Below, piece by piece: positions 1 to 7,578 of a stretch of DNA of 37,772 bases. Origin of the DNA: Prevotella sp. (GTDB lineage Bacteria; Bacteroidota; Bacteroidia; Bacteroidales; Bacteroidaceae); assembly GCA_017556145.1 (NCBI GenBank), contig JAFZCU010000170.1, positions 1 to 37,772 of the forward strand, written 5' to 3'. The first letter of the stretch is position 1; every line of letters begins with the position of its first letter. Both the position numbers and the translations under genes were made by a program. The notes beneath the pieces were generated by a model. It ran no database searches, was not told where the DNA came from, and worked only from the letters and a program-made list of their open reading frames with translations.

Positions 1-1
1 C

Positions 2-196
2 ACTCGCGAAGAGCGTCTGGCAAAAGCCAAAGCGATTATAAGCACGCATGGATACATGACGCTTACAGACTATGCTTTGGCAACGGGTCAGTCCAAAAGC
101 ACAGCCTCAGACGACCTCAAGAAAATGGTAGTCGATCCCGATTCTGGCATCACGACACGCGGACAGCACTCGCATAAAATATGGATAAAAAGATAA
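2..196 (+). CDS. C-terminal end of a winged-helix DNA-binding protein (partial, 5' cut by window)
   Basis: An open frame runs from the window edge to a TAA at 194-196 and encodes about 64 residues. The tail has a helix-turn-helix look: a helix ending in HGYMTLTDYA, a turn, a recognition-helix-like QSKSTASDDLKK, then a wing GITTRGQHSHKIWI. This fits the winged-helix tail fused to HU-like proteins in Bacteroidales (HU-HIG type), but the HU part would lie outside the window, so the family is an inference. It could also be the end of another small DNA-binding or mobile-element protein. The next gene has its own promoter just downstream, so this is the last gene of its unit. Confidence 0.5.
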   Translation, partial: TREERLAKAKAIISTHGYMTLTDYALATGQSKSTASDDLKKMVVDPDSGITTRGQHSHKIWIKR

Positions 197-215
197 TGAG
201 AAAAGCTCAAATAAA

Positions 216-247
216 TTTGGCTTTTCATTCGTTATTTCGTAACTTTG
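216..247 (+). promoter_or_regulatory. Bacteroidota-type promoter for the licD-like/GT4 operon
   Basis: A TTTG -33 box at 216-219 and a TAACTTTG -7 box at 240-247 are separated by 20 bp, matching the TTTG-N19-21-TAnnTTTG consensus. The predicted start lies about 30 bp before the ATG at 283. Confidence 0.8.
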
Positions 248-282
248 CAACCAAATAGCTTATATAGTAGATTACGATTGTT

Positions 283-1104
283 ATGGCAAACTATGATGTT
301 GAACGGCTCCATCAGCGTATTCTTCGCATTCTGCTGGCTGTAGACCAATGCTGTCGGGAGCATGGGCTGCGCTACTACATCTGGGCAGGTACTCAGTTGG
401 GGGCGGTACGTCACAAGGGCTTTATTCCTTGGGACGACGATATCGACATCGCTATGCCCCGTCCAGACTATGAACTGCTGATTGCCAACAGTCGCGAGTG
501 GTTGCCGCAGCCTTTCGAGTTTGTCTGTGCGGAGAACGATGCGGCTTATCCGCTACCCTTCGGTAAGGTGCAGGATGCTTCTACCACCCTCATCGAGCGG
601 TTACATCTGCGCTATCTCGGCGGACTATATATCGATGTGTTTCCCATCGACGGCGTGCCTGCCTCGGGTTTGCGCCGTAAGTTGCACTTTGCCCATTACG
701 AATATCTGAAGCGGGTGCTCTATCTGTTGCATCGCGATCCTTATAAGCACGGACACGGTCCTTCATCGTGGGTACCCCTGCTCTGTAGGCGATTCTATAC
801 ATTGGCAGGTGTTCAGCAGAAGATCCGTCGGTTGTTGCTTGCCTATGATTATGATTCTTCGGCATTGGTGGCCGACTACGACGATGGTCAGCGAGGAGCT
901 ATGAAACCAGAGATTCTGGGTACGCCTCAGCCTTATCCTTTCGAGGGAGAGCAGGTGATGGGTGTAGAACAGGCTGATACCTATCTCTCGCGGAAATACG
1001 GCGACTATATGGTGATTCCTGATGGTGACCACCAGCGACAGCACAATTTCCATGTGTTGGATTTCGATAAACCTTATAACTCTTATCAAGCGTCAGGCCA
1101 ATGA
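283..1104 (+). CDS. LicD family phosphotransferase (first paralogue)
   Basis: A 273-residue cytoplasmic protein of the LicD/FKRP-like nucleotidyltransferase-fold family, whose members transfer phosphocholine or another phosphodiester substituent to surface glycans. The family signature is clear near residues 30-60: YYIWAGTQLGAVRHKGFIPW followed by DDDIDIAMPRPDY, with the metal-binding acidic cluster intact. YIDVFPIDGVP and GDYMVIP occur further on, as in full-length members. A closely similar paralogue is encoded at 3167-4006 on the other strand. The stop overlaps the start of the following glycosyltransferase gene (ATGA), so the two are translationally coupled. No licA/B/C-type choline uptake or activation genes are in the window, so the donated group cannot be assigned. 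Confidence 0.88.
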   Translation: MANYDVERLHQRILRILLAVDQCCREHGLRYYIWAGTQLGAVRHKGFIPWDDDIDIAMPRPDYELLIANSREWLPQPFEFVCAENDAAYPLPFGKVQDASTTLIERLHLRYLGGLYIDVFPIDGVPASGLRRKLHFAHYEYLKRVLYLLHRDPYKHGHGPSSWVPLLCRRFYTLAGVQQKIRRLLLAYDYDSSALVADYDDGQRGAMKPEILGTPQPYPFEGEQVMGVEQADTYLSRKYGDYMVIPDGDHQRQHNFHVLDFDKPYNSYQASGQ

Positions 1105-2189
1105 AAAATGTAGTGGTTGACTTTTCGCATCTGGCGGATATGAACGGTTTCGGTGAGATTGCCCGGAACTATGCGCCATTGTTGGCTGAGGCTCAGTTGG
1201 ACGACATACACCTGATTTTTATCGTACCTGATCAGCTTGTGGGGTCGTTTGGCTCTCATATCGACTATATCCGTCGTAGCCGGAAACGCGAAGACCTGAA
1301 ACGGTTGACGTGTCATATCGACCTGTGGCATGCCACAGACCAGCAGTTTCATCTGCGTGGTGGCGATAAGCAGACCATACAGCTGTTGACGGTTCACGAC
1401 CTGAACTTCCTGCGTGAGAAAAGCGGTCTGCATCGTTGGCGGCATATCATACAACTGAACTGGCGCATGCGGCGTAGTGACCATCTGACGTGTATCTCAC
1501 AGTATGTGAAGGATGATATTCTGGCTCATTACCATATAGGTGGGAAAGCGCTCGATGTGATCTATAATGGGATAGGGAGTCAGGAGACAGGAGTCAGGAG
1601 TCAGGAGACAGGAGACAGGAGTCAGGAGCAACGCCCATCGTTTGTCTCAGATGACAAACCCTTCTTCTTCACTATCGGACAGATTCGGGAGAAGAAAAAT
1701 TTCCAGACGCTGGTGCCGATGATGAAGTATTTGCCCGATTACAGGCTTTATATCAGCGGTGATGATCACTTTGCCTTTGCCCAGGAATTGCGGAAACTGA
1801 TAGAAACGGAGGGCGAGGGACGTGTGATGATGACAGGAAAGATCAGTGATGCGGAGAAACGCTGGCTATACAGTCATGCTGAGGCCTTCCTCTTCCCGAG
1901 TCGGCTGGAGGGTTTTGGCATCCCTGTGCTTGAGGCGATGCGTTACCGCTGCAAGGTCTTCTCTTCACGTTTCAGCAGTCTGCCGGAGGTTTGTGGCAAT
2001 CATGCCACCTATTGGGATGATTACGAGCCTCAGGCAATGGCTGAAGTAGTGCGCAAAGGGTTGGCCGCCTGGAAGAAGGAAGGTCCAGAGGCTACGGCAG
2101 CCTTGGAGCATTCGTTGGGATTTAACTATGAATCTTACACGGAATCCTATATCCGACTATATCGCCAGCTTCTTGCAGAAGGCAAGTAG
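1101..2189 (+). CDS. Glycosyltransferase family 4-like (GT-B fold)
   Basis: A 362-residue retaining-type GT-B glycosyltransferase, probably adding a sugar to an envelope glycan. The N-terminal Rossmann half contains HDLNFLREKSG and YNGIG. The C-terminal donor-binding half has FTIGQIREKKNFQTLV, then FLFPSRLEGFGIPVLEAM, the E-x7-E region typical of GT4, and SSLPEV. Between the two halves (residues about 159-176) sits a low-complexity insert coded by an array of 7-nt units, which keeps the frame and falls in the interdomain linker. It starts inside the licD-like gene (4-bp overlap), and its last 33 bp overlap, tail to tail, the end of the opposing GT9 gene. Confidence 0.87.
   Translation: MKNVVVDFSHLADMNGFGEIARNYAPLLAEAQLDDIHLIFIVPDQLVGSFGSHIDYIRRSRKREDLKRLTCHIDLWHATDQQFHLRGGDKQTIQLLTVHDLNFLREKSGLHRWRHIIQLNWRMRRSDHLTCISQYVKDDILAHYHIGGKALDVIYNGIGSQETGVRSQETGDRSQEQRPSFVSDDKPFFFTIGQIREKKNFQTLVPMMKYLPDYRLYISGDDHFAFAQELRKLIETEGEGRVMMTGKISDAEKRWLYSHAEAFLFPSRLEGFGIPVLEAMRYRCKVFSSRFSSLPEVCGNHATYWDDYEPQAMAEVVRKGLAAWKKEGPEATAALEHSLGFNYESYTESYIRLYRQLLAEGK
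1576..1628 (+). repeat. Array of 7-nt units GGAG(T/A)CA inside the GT4 gene
   Basis: Seven and a half tandem copies of GGAGTCA or GGAGACA follow each other without spacing. Three units make seven codons, so the product is a repeating R-S-Q-E-(T)-G type peptide. The same unit in the same sense and reading frame recurs in miaB at 13574-13608. Confidence 0.95.
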
Positions 2190-3140
2190 CTGATTCCATA
2201 CTTTTTCTATCGTCGCGTCGTTGGCATCGATGCCCCAAGCCAGGACATCTGTGTCTTGTGGTAGCCATGTGGTCTTGCTGGCGAGGGGGGAGCAGACGAC
2301 AAGTGAGGGCTTGCCCATCGCGTGAACGATGTGACGACCGCCTCCCTCATTGCCGAAGTAGGCGGTGCAGTTGGCAGCCATCGCTGCTAACTCTCGTGGC
2401 GACTTGGCCTGGATCTGGAGGAAGATATGCGGGTTGGCCCCCAGATGCTCATAGATGCGACGGGCATTCTCGGCCTCACGTCCTGGGGCATAGTTGAAGA
2501 TGAGTTGCAGATGGGGGAAGGTGTCGAGCAGACGACGCAGGGTTTCTGTCATACGGTCTTCTGCCCATGTCTTGTTTTCGAGTTTCGCTGTGACGCCCAC
2601 GAGCATGACGGGACGATTGAAGTCGATGCCCTCATGTTGCATGTAGGTTCGGAAAACAGTCTTTTCTTTTTCCGTGATGCTGAGTGTGAGGTTTCGGTCA
2701 GTAACCGCAGGCTTTAGGGGTTCCGCCAACTTCAGGTTGTGGGTAATCATGCTCTCAGCGTCCTCGCAGCCTTCTATGCGGTAGTTGTAGATGCCGAAGG
2801 TATAAGGTTTGCGGATGCCGATACGGTTTTTGCTTCTCAGCGAGAAGAGGGCAAAGGGCATCGTGTTCAACGTAGAACGCATGTCGATGATGGCATCGTA
2901 ATGCGTCTGGTGTACCGTTTGCCATACCTTCCTGAGATAGGTCAGCGGGGCATGGCGCTCGGCCTCGCTGAAGGTGATGATGCGACTGATGGCAGGATGG
3001 CCTTCGAAGAGGGGGGCTATCCGCTCGTTGAGCACAAAGTGGAGCTCTGCATCGGGGAAACTGCGGTGCAGGGTACTGAGCAGGGGAGTAGCCAGAATGG
3101 CGTCACCCATCTGACGGAAGCGGATCACGAGGATTCTCAT
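2157..3140 (-). CDS. Glycosyltransferase family 9 (heptosyltransferase-like)
   Basis: A 327-residue GT-B protein of the ADP-heptose:LPS heptosyltransferase family. It opens with MRILVIRFRQMGDAILATPL, the typical N-terminal strand-loop-helix, followed by FPDAELHFVLNE. The C-terminal half has the conserved GNEGGGRHIVHAMGKPSLVV stretch that in this family precedes the nucleotide-sugar contact region. It is the last gene of the long minus-strand envelope operon. Its 3' end overlaps the converging GT4 gene by 33 bp with no terminator visible between them. The sugar donor in Bacteroidales need not be heptose, so only the family is firm. Confidence 0.87.
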   Translation of the reverse strand: MRILVIRFRQMGDAILATPLLSTLHRSFPDAELHFVLNERIAPLFEGHPAISRIITFSEAERHAPLTYLRKVWQTVHQTHYDAIIDMRSTLNTMPFALFSLRSKNRIGIRKPYTFGIYNYRIEGCEDAESMITHNLKLAEPLKPAVTDRNLTLSITEKEKTVFRTYMQHEGIDFNRPVMLVGVTAKLENKTWAEDRMTETLRRLLDTFPHLQLIFNYAPGREAENARRIYEHLGANPHIFLQIQAKSPRELAAMAANCTAYFGNEGGGRHIVHAMGKPSLVVCSPLASKTTWLPQDTDVLAWGIDANDATIEKVWNQLLAFCKKLAI

Positions 3141-3142
3141 AT

Positions 3143-3172
3143 AGTTTACAGTTTATAGTTTACAGTTTACAG
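3143..3172. repeat. Array of 7-nt units AGTTTA(C/T) at an operon junction
   Basis: Four tandem heptamers (AGTTTAC or AGTTTAT) plus a partial copy fill the gap between the GT9 start and the end of the second licD-like gene. The stop codon of that gene (3167-3169) lies inside the array. Most other junctions in this operon are 4-bp overlaps. Confidence 0.9.
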
Positions 3173-4006
3173 AATATCCTCGATGGTAGTCTGTTTATAT
3201 GGACGGTTCAGGTCCAGCCGGAAGAAATGGTGCTGGATCTGCTTCTCTACGGGTGGCAACTGCATATAGTCGCCGTATTTGTTGGAGAGGTAGGCGTCAT
3301 AGTGTTCAACGCCAAGGAACTGCTTGTCCTCGAATGGGTAGGTTTGCGGTGTGCCGAGGATACGCTTTTCGATGACACCCCGCAGGCCATCGTCATAGTC
3401 GCAGACGTAGTCGGACTCGTCATAGGGGTATTTCGTCATATAGCTCTTTACCTTGTTCTGTAGGTCTTCAAGGGAATAGACCTTATGCAGCAGCCAAGGG
3501 AACCACGAGCGGGGACCTTTGCCGTGTTTGAAGGGGTCGCGTCCACGGAGGAACAGCAGATGTCGCCAGAACTTGTAACGCTTGAAGTGTGACTTCCGTT
3601 TTTGCTCATCAGCAGGGGCTCCGTCGATTGGGAAGACATCGATGTAGACACCTTCGAGGAACTTGAAGTCAGGTCGCTCGAGTACCGTTGTCGAGGCATC
3701 CTCAATCTTGGCAAAGGGGTACGGATAGGTAGGGTCGGTCTCTGGGGCAATCACCTCGTAGGGCTGGGGCAGCCATTCGCGCCAGTGGCTGATGAGCTGC
3801 TCGTAGTCGGGACGTGGCATGCAAATGTCCATATCGTCGTCCCAGGGAATAAATCCCTTGTGACGTATGGCACCGAGCATCGTACCTGCCCAGAGGTAGT
3901 AGCGCAGACCATGTTCTCGGCAGACGGCATCGATAGCTTCCAGATTGCCGATGATCTTCCGTTGCAGGATGCGGATGTCGTAGTTGGTTTCGTGATGAAG
4001 TCTCAT
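3167..4006 (-). CDS. LicD family phosphotransferase (second paralogue)
   Basis: A 279-residue paralogue of the protein at 283-1104, similar along nearly its whole length: HGLRYYLWAGTMLGAIRHKG, then WDDDMDICMPRPDYEQL, YIDVFPIDGAP, the CDYDDGLRGV region and SNKYGDYMQLP. The acidic metal-binding cluster is intact. LicD proteins attach phosphodiester-linked groups to surface glycans. The start overlaps the upstream kinase-like gene by 4 bp. Two intact paralogues on opposite strands around two glycosyltransferases suggest duplication followed by specialisation for two acceptors or positions, which is inference. Confidence 0.88.
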   Translation of the reverse strand: MRLHHETNYDIRILQRKIIGNLEAIDAVCREHGLRYYLWAGTMLGAIRHKGFIPWDDDMDICMPRPDYEQLISHWREWLPQPYEVIAPETDPTYPYPFAKIEDASTTVLERPDFKFLEGVYIDVFPIDGAPADEQKRKSHFKRYKFWRHLLFLRGRDPFKHGKGPRSWFPWLLHKVYSLEDLQNKVKSYMTKYPYDESDYVCDYDDGLRGVIEKRILGTPQTYPFEDKQFLGVEHYDAYLSNKYGDYMQLPPVEKQIQHHFFRLDLNRPYKQTTIEDIL

Positions 4007-4767
4007 AATTCCAATTTGAATTCTATCTTACGCTTTTTCATATAGCTTCGCCAGAAGTCGGCACGGGCCTTCATTGTGATGTCGACACAGGTCTCAGGGT
4101 CGAAGTTCCGCTGACGGGCATAGGCCTCTACAAGCAGACGGATGAATCTTTTGGGTCCCCAGAGACGACTAAAACTTTTACAGCCACTCTCTATATCTAC
4201 GGCTCCAAAACGCATGCGGTTGATGTCGACGATAGAAAAGTGATACTGTCCGTCAGGGGTCTGTTCCCATAGGATATTGCCTGGCGAGAAGTCAAGGTGG
4301 AGCACTTCCTGATCGTGCATGTAGGCCGCATAGCGGGCTAACGCTTCTGCCAAGGGTTCGTAGAGTTCGGGAGTAGCATCGCCCAGTTCGTATAGCAGAT
4401 GGCTGTAGGGACATTGCAAACTGATGAACCAGCTCTGCTGCAGCAGTCCTACGGCATTGCGGTCTTCGATATAGGCCACCGCCTCAGGGGTTTCAATACC
4501 CTTGGCGAGCAGACGCTCCGGATAGGTGAAGGCACGAATGCCTTTGGGTTGACGGATGCCTGAGGAATAAATCAGATTATTCAGCAGACGGGGCTTGCGG
4601 AAACGTTTGACATTTAACAATGTGCCGTCATCGGCTTTAAAGAGCTTGATGAGGTTCCTGCGTCCGCCATAGATATAGGTGCCGCCATCGTCCATGATGG
4701 AGGGCAGCTGACTGATATAGTCGCGCAAATGCTCGTATTTGGGATTGATACTGATACGTCGGCTCAT
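4003..4767 (-). CDS. Lipopolysaccharide kinase (WaaP/Kdo kinase/InaA-like)
   Basis: A 254-residue protein-kinase-fold enzyme of the LPS kinase family, expected to phosphorylate Kdo or a core sugar at the inner face of the inner membrane. Visible kinase landmarks are a lysine in LLNVKRF (about residue 54), the catalytic loop VLHLDFSPGNILWE with Asp159 and Asn163, and a metal-binding VDINRMRFG with Asp181 replacing the usual DFG. Length and motif order fit the family. It overlaps its neighbours by 4 bp on both sides, in the middle of the lipid A/glycolipid operon. A phosphorylated Kdo is known in some Bacteroidales and other Gram-negatives with a single Kdo, which suits this context. Confidence 0.82.
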   Translation of the reverse strand: MSRRISINPKYEHLRDYISQLPSIMDDGGTYIYGGRRNLIKLFKADDGTLLNVKRFRKPRLLNNLIYSSGIRQPKGIRAFTYPERLLAKGIETPEAVAYIEDRNAVGLLQQSWFISLQCPYSHLLYELGDATPELYEPLAEALARYAAYMHDQEVLHLDFSPGNILWEQTPDGQYHFSIVDINRMRFGAVDIESGCKSFSRLWGPKRFIRLLVEAYARQRNFDPETCVDITMKARADFWRSYMKKRKIEFKLEL

Positions 4768-5717
4768 GATTCCTTGAATTCTTCTCTTGGGATGGCTTTA
4801 CCGTTGACCATTACGTACTGGCGGTCGAATTCCTCATGGGTGCGCTTCCAGCGGTTGTGCGTCCAGAGGTAATAGGAAGGTGCGCGCCGGATAGTCTCTT
4901 CCAACATTTGGAAGAAGCGGCGGGTGATCTCATCGTCAGGCCCCTGAGAGGCGTGGGGGGAGATCAGTTTGAAGGTGCAAGTATAATGTCCGCGATGCTG
5001 ACGCTCCATCTCAACGTAAAAGACGGCATCGTCCATCTTCCGCATGATGCGCTCACCGCCGGTGAATACAGGTGTGTCGTGGTTCAGGAACGGTAGCCAC
5101 AGGTGGATATTGTGCCAGCGGGGAGCCTGATCGCTGATATAGCCGAAGAGTGAGCGGCGGTTGTCGCGCTTGAAGGTAATGAGATGGCGCAAGATATCCT
5201 GTTTGGGGATGCAGTCGCCGCCATGGGCCTTGCGGATATCGATAAACAGCTGGTCGAATGCGTCATTATAGAGCGGGTGGTAGATGAGTCCCATCACAGC
5301 CTCGGGGTACCGCTTGAAAGCCAGTCCTGTGGCAGAGAGCCACTCCCAGTTGCAGTAGTGGCCGAGGATGGCGGCACAGTCCTGCCCGTTGTCGAAACAT
5401 TGTTCCAACTGTTCCACACCTCTGAACTCGATATGGCGGAGCAACTTTCCGTTACTGATGCTGAGCAGTTTGATAGTCTCAACAAAGTAGTCGCAGAGCC
5501 AGTGGTAGAACTGTCGGCTGATCTGTCGCAGTTCAGCTTCGTCCTTTTCTGGGAATGAGGTGGCGAGATTGTTCCTGACAATCCTACGTCTGTATCTTAC
5601 AACATAATAGATCAGCAGAAAGAACCCGTCGGATAGCAGGTAGAGCAGCCAGAACGGCAGCAGCGAAATGGCATAGGTGAAGCCATAGAGCAGGCGGTAG
5701 GAGAGTTGCTTTATCAT
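4764..5717 (-). CDS. Lipid A biosynthesis acyltransferase (LpxL/HtrB family)
   Basis: A 317-residue membrane-anchored acyltransferase of the LpxL/LpxM family, which adds a secondary acyl chain to lipid A precursors. An N-terminal hydrophobic anchor spans residues about 8-40 and is followed by basic RYRRRIVRNNL. The catalytic HX4E pair is His120 and Glu125 in GHYCNWEW. The later block IRKAHGGDCIPK and the C-terminal APSYYLWTHNRWKR (family YxWxHRRWK motif) are also present. It is coupled by ATGA overlaps to the upstream phosphotransferase gene and the downstream kinase gene. The position beside an MsbA-like exporter supports a lipid A role. Confidence 0.9.
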   Translation of the reverse strand: MIKQLSYRLLYGFTYAISLLPFWLLYLLSDGFFLLIYYVVRYRRRIVRNNLATSFPEKDEAELRQISRQFYHWLCDYFVETIKLLSISNGKLLRHIEFRGVEQLEQCFDNGQDCAAILGHYCNWEWLSATGLAFKRYPEAVMGLIYHPLYNDAFDQLFIDIRKAHGGDCIPKQDILRHLITFKRDNRRSLFGYISDQAPRWHNIHLWLPFLNHDTPVFTGGERIMRKMDDAVFYVEMERQHRGHYTCTFKLISPHASQGPDDEITRRFFQMLEETIRRAPSYYLWTHNRWKRTHEEFDRQYVMVNGKAIPREEFKES

Positions 5718-7558
5718 CTGTGGATTAAATCGTCGGTGGTGGTCTGCAGAATCGCTTTGTTGAGGCGCAGCAACTGTTCCTGGTCCGTGCTTTTGCTGAC
5801 GGTGAAACGGCTGGCGTCGAAGTCGTAGAGGATATACCCTGTTGAATCGATGAGCAACTGGGCGTTATTATAGTTATGAACGGCAGTGGGATGCAGATAG
5901 CTCTCTGAGAGCACGTCGCGACTGAAACGGAAATCGTCGTGTGGCAGTGAGAGCTGACCCAGTAGCGTGGCACAGATATCCGTCTGGTTACATAGTGTCG
6001 TGATGCTGCGGGGTTCCTTCACAGCACCACCCACCATCAGCAGGGGGATATGGTTGCGCAACAGGGGCTGCTGTTCGTCGACTTGCTGATAGTTGATGCC
6101 ATGATCTGCCACAAGCACGATGAGCAGGTTCTGCCATTGGGGCGTCTGCTTCAGTTCCCCGATGAAGTCGCCGAGACAGTCATCCAGATAGCTGAAGGCG
6201 TTGAGTACCTCGTCATCGAGATGCTTCGTGGGTACGTCCCACGGCTCGTGGCTGCTGAGGGTGGAGTAGCCGATGAGGAAACGCTGGGTAGTGTCGGCGG
6301 CGCATATCTGGTTGAAGAGCGTTTGGAAGGTGATATCGTCTCTGACGCCCCATTCCGATGTATTCTGTTCTTCGCGTGAGAAATCATTCTTCCATGTCAG
6401 TTTCTCCCAGCCTGTGGCGATAAGATAACTGCGCATGTTCGTGAAGTTGATGTCGCCGCCATAGAGAAAAGCGGTCTGGTAGCCTTCCTTCTGAAGGGTG
6501 CTGGCGATGCTGGGTAGCGAACGGCTCTTCTCTGGTATTTTCATGACTGACAAGGAGGGGAACGAGGGATAGCCACTCAGCGTGCAGACGGTGCCGCGGT
6601 CCGTACGCCAGCTGTTGCCATAGCATCGGCTGAACCAGATGCCTTCCTGCTTTAGCTGTTGGAATCTGGGCATGGCTTGTGCAAACTGTTCGCCGCAGCT
6701 TTCCAAAAGAATGATGACGATGTCGGGTCTCTTGGTATTAAGTAGCGAGTCGGTGCCGATACTTTCCGTCGTATAGACGCCCTTCAGCAACTCTTCGCAT
6801 TCTGATGGTTCCATGAACTGGTATTCGTTGTCGTTGCTCAGCTGGTGACTCAGCGAATAAATGAAATTGAACACAGGATTGACGGCCGAATGGTTCAGAA
6901 ACTGGTTTTGCGAAAAGTACACCTGTCCGATGTTCGTCGTCGATTCGTCGATGCCGCCACGAATACCGATCACTATCAACGGAATGAATAGTGAAAAGAG
7001 AATCGTGAATAGTAAGCGCCGGCCTTTATGGACAGGTTTGAAATACATCTTGGGATAGCCTAGCCAGACTAACCCGGCTAATATGACCAGTATCACTAGT
7101 CTGACAAGCAGATAGCCTGTAGAAACGCTGGCGGCTGCTTCGTTGGGCGTAGAGAGGTATTGCAAACAGGAGGCATCGAGTTTGAAGCCCCAGAAGGGGT
7201 AGAGACTGGTGTCGGCCACGAAAGCGAGGGCAAAGGCGAGGGCAATGATACCAAAATAGACATAGAGTATCCGTAGGATCACGGGGACAGGTCCATGATT
7301 CATGCTCTGCATAGAATCACGCGACCTGTCCCCGTGATCTGTCCATACACTGACGATTGTCAATAAAAACGGAATAATGAGGAAATAGAGTGCCGTAGAG
7401 AGATCCAGCGACAGACCGTGAGCGATGACCTGAAAGACATCTGTTAAGGAAAAGTCGTGTCCCTCGCGACAGCAGAGCATGAATCCTATCTTGGCGATGA
7501 TGAACACCACCACCGTCCACAAATATGTCCTTATCAGATAGATCACCCTTTCTCTCAT
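5714..7558 (-). CDS. LTA synthase/EptA-like membrane phosphotransferase, alkaline phosphatase superfamily (first)
   Basis: A 614-residue inner-membrane protein with about five N-terminal transmembrane segments (residues about 10-200) and a periplasmic sulfatase-fold domain from about residue 278. Members transfer phosphoglycerol or phosphoethanolamine from phospholipids to glycans or lipid A. The metal-binding Glu is in IVIILLESCGEQ (Glu286), the likely nucleophile is Thr319 in WRTDRGT, and VADHGINYQ supplies the later metal ligands. Residues about 73-93, between membrane segments, are encoded by a 63-bp palindromic insert that has no counterpart in the paralogue at 9403-11388. It starts 18 bp after the MsbA-like gene. 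The group transferred cannot be read from sequence. Confidence 0.85.
   Translation of the reverse strand: MRERVIYLIRTYLWTVVVFIIAKIGFMLCCREGHDFSLTDVFQVIAHGLSLDLSTALYFLIIPFLLTIVSVWTDHGDRSRDSMQSMNHGPVPVILRILYVYFGIIALAFALAFVADTSLYPFWGFKLDASCLQYLSTPNEAAASVSTGYLLVRLVILVILAGLVWLGYPKMYFKPVHKGRRLLFTILFSLFIPLIVIGIRGGIDESTTNIGQVYFSQNQFLNHSAVNPVFNFIYSLSHQLSNDNEYQFMEPSECEELLKGVYTTESIGTDSLLNTKRPDIVIILLESCGEQFAQAMPRFQQLKQEGIWFSRCYGNSWRTDRGTVCTLSGYPSFPSLSVMKIPEKSRSLPSIASTLQKEGYQTAFLYGGDINFTNMRSYLIATGWEKLTWKNDFSREEQNTSEWGVRDDITFQTLFNQICAADTTQRFLIGYSTLSSHEPWDVPTKHLDDEVLNAFSYLDDCLGDFIGELKQTPQWQNLLIVLVADHGINYQQVDEQQPLLRNHIPLLMVGGAVKEPRSITTLCNQTDICATLLGQLSLPHDDFRFSRDVLSESYLHPTAVHNYNNAQLLIDSTGYILYDFDASRFTVSKSTDQEQLLRLNKAILQTTTDDLIHR
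7277..7339. repeat. 63-bp palindromic element inserted in frame in a coding region
   Basis: Two perfect 17-bp inverted arms, GATCACGGGGACAGGTC at 7277-7293 and its exact complement at 7323-7339, enclose 29 nt that also fold (GATTCATGC against GCATAGAATC). The length is 21 codons. Comparison with the paralogous protein shows extra residues exactly here. It resembles REP-type hairpins carrying GGGGACAGGTC, but no matching second copy was found in the window. Confidence 0.9.
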
Positions 7559-7578
7559 CTCCTTACTCCTTCTCTCCT
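7551..7578. repeat. Degenerate 7-nt-period repeat at an operon junction
   Basis: The 18-bp gap between the MsbA-like gene and the next gene, plus a few flanking codons, reads as four imperfect heptamers (TCTCTCA, TCTCCTT, ACTCCTT, CTCTCCT on the plus strand). It includes the A/G-rich ribosome-binding region and the MsbA stop codon. It is more degenerate than the other arrays, so it may simply be purine-rich leader sequence. Confidence 0.4.

Noticed and set aside
1576-1628. CRISPR-like array
   Set aside because: Units are only 7 nt with no spacers, and they lie in frame inside a gene.
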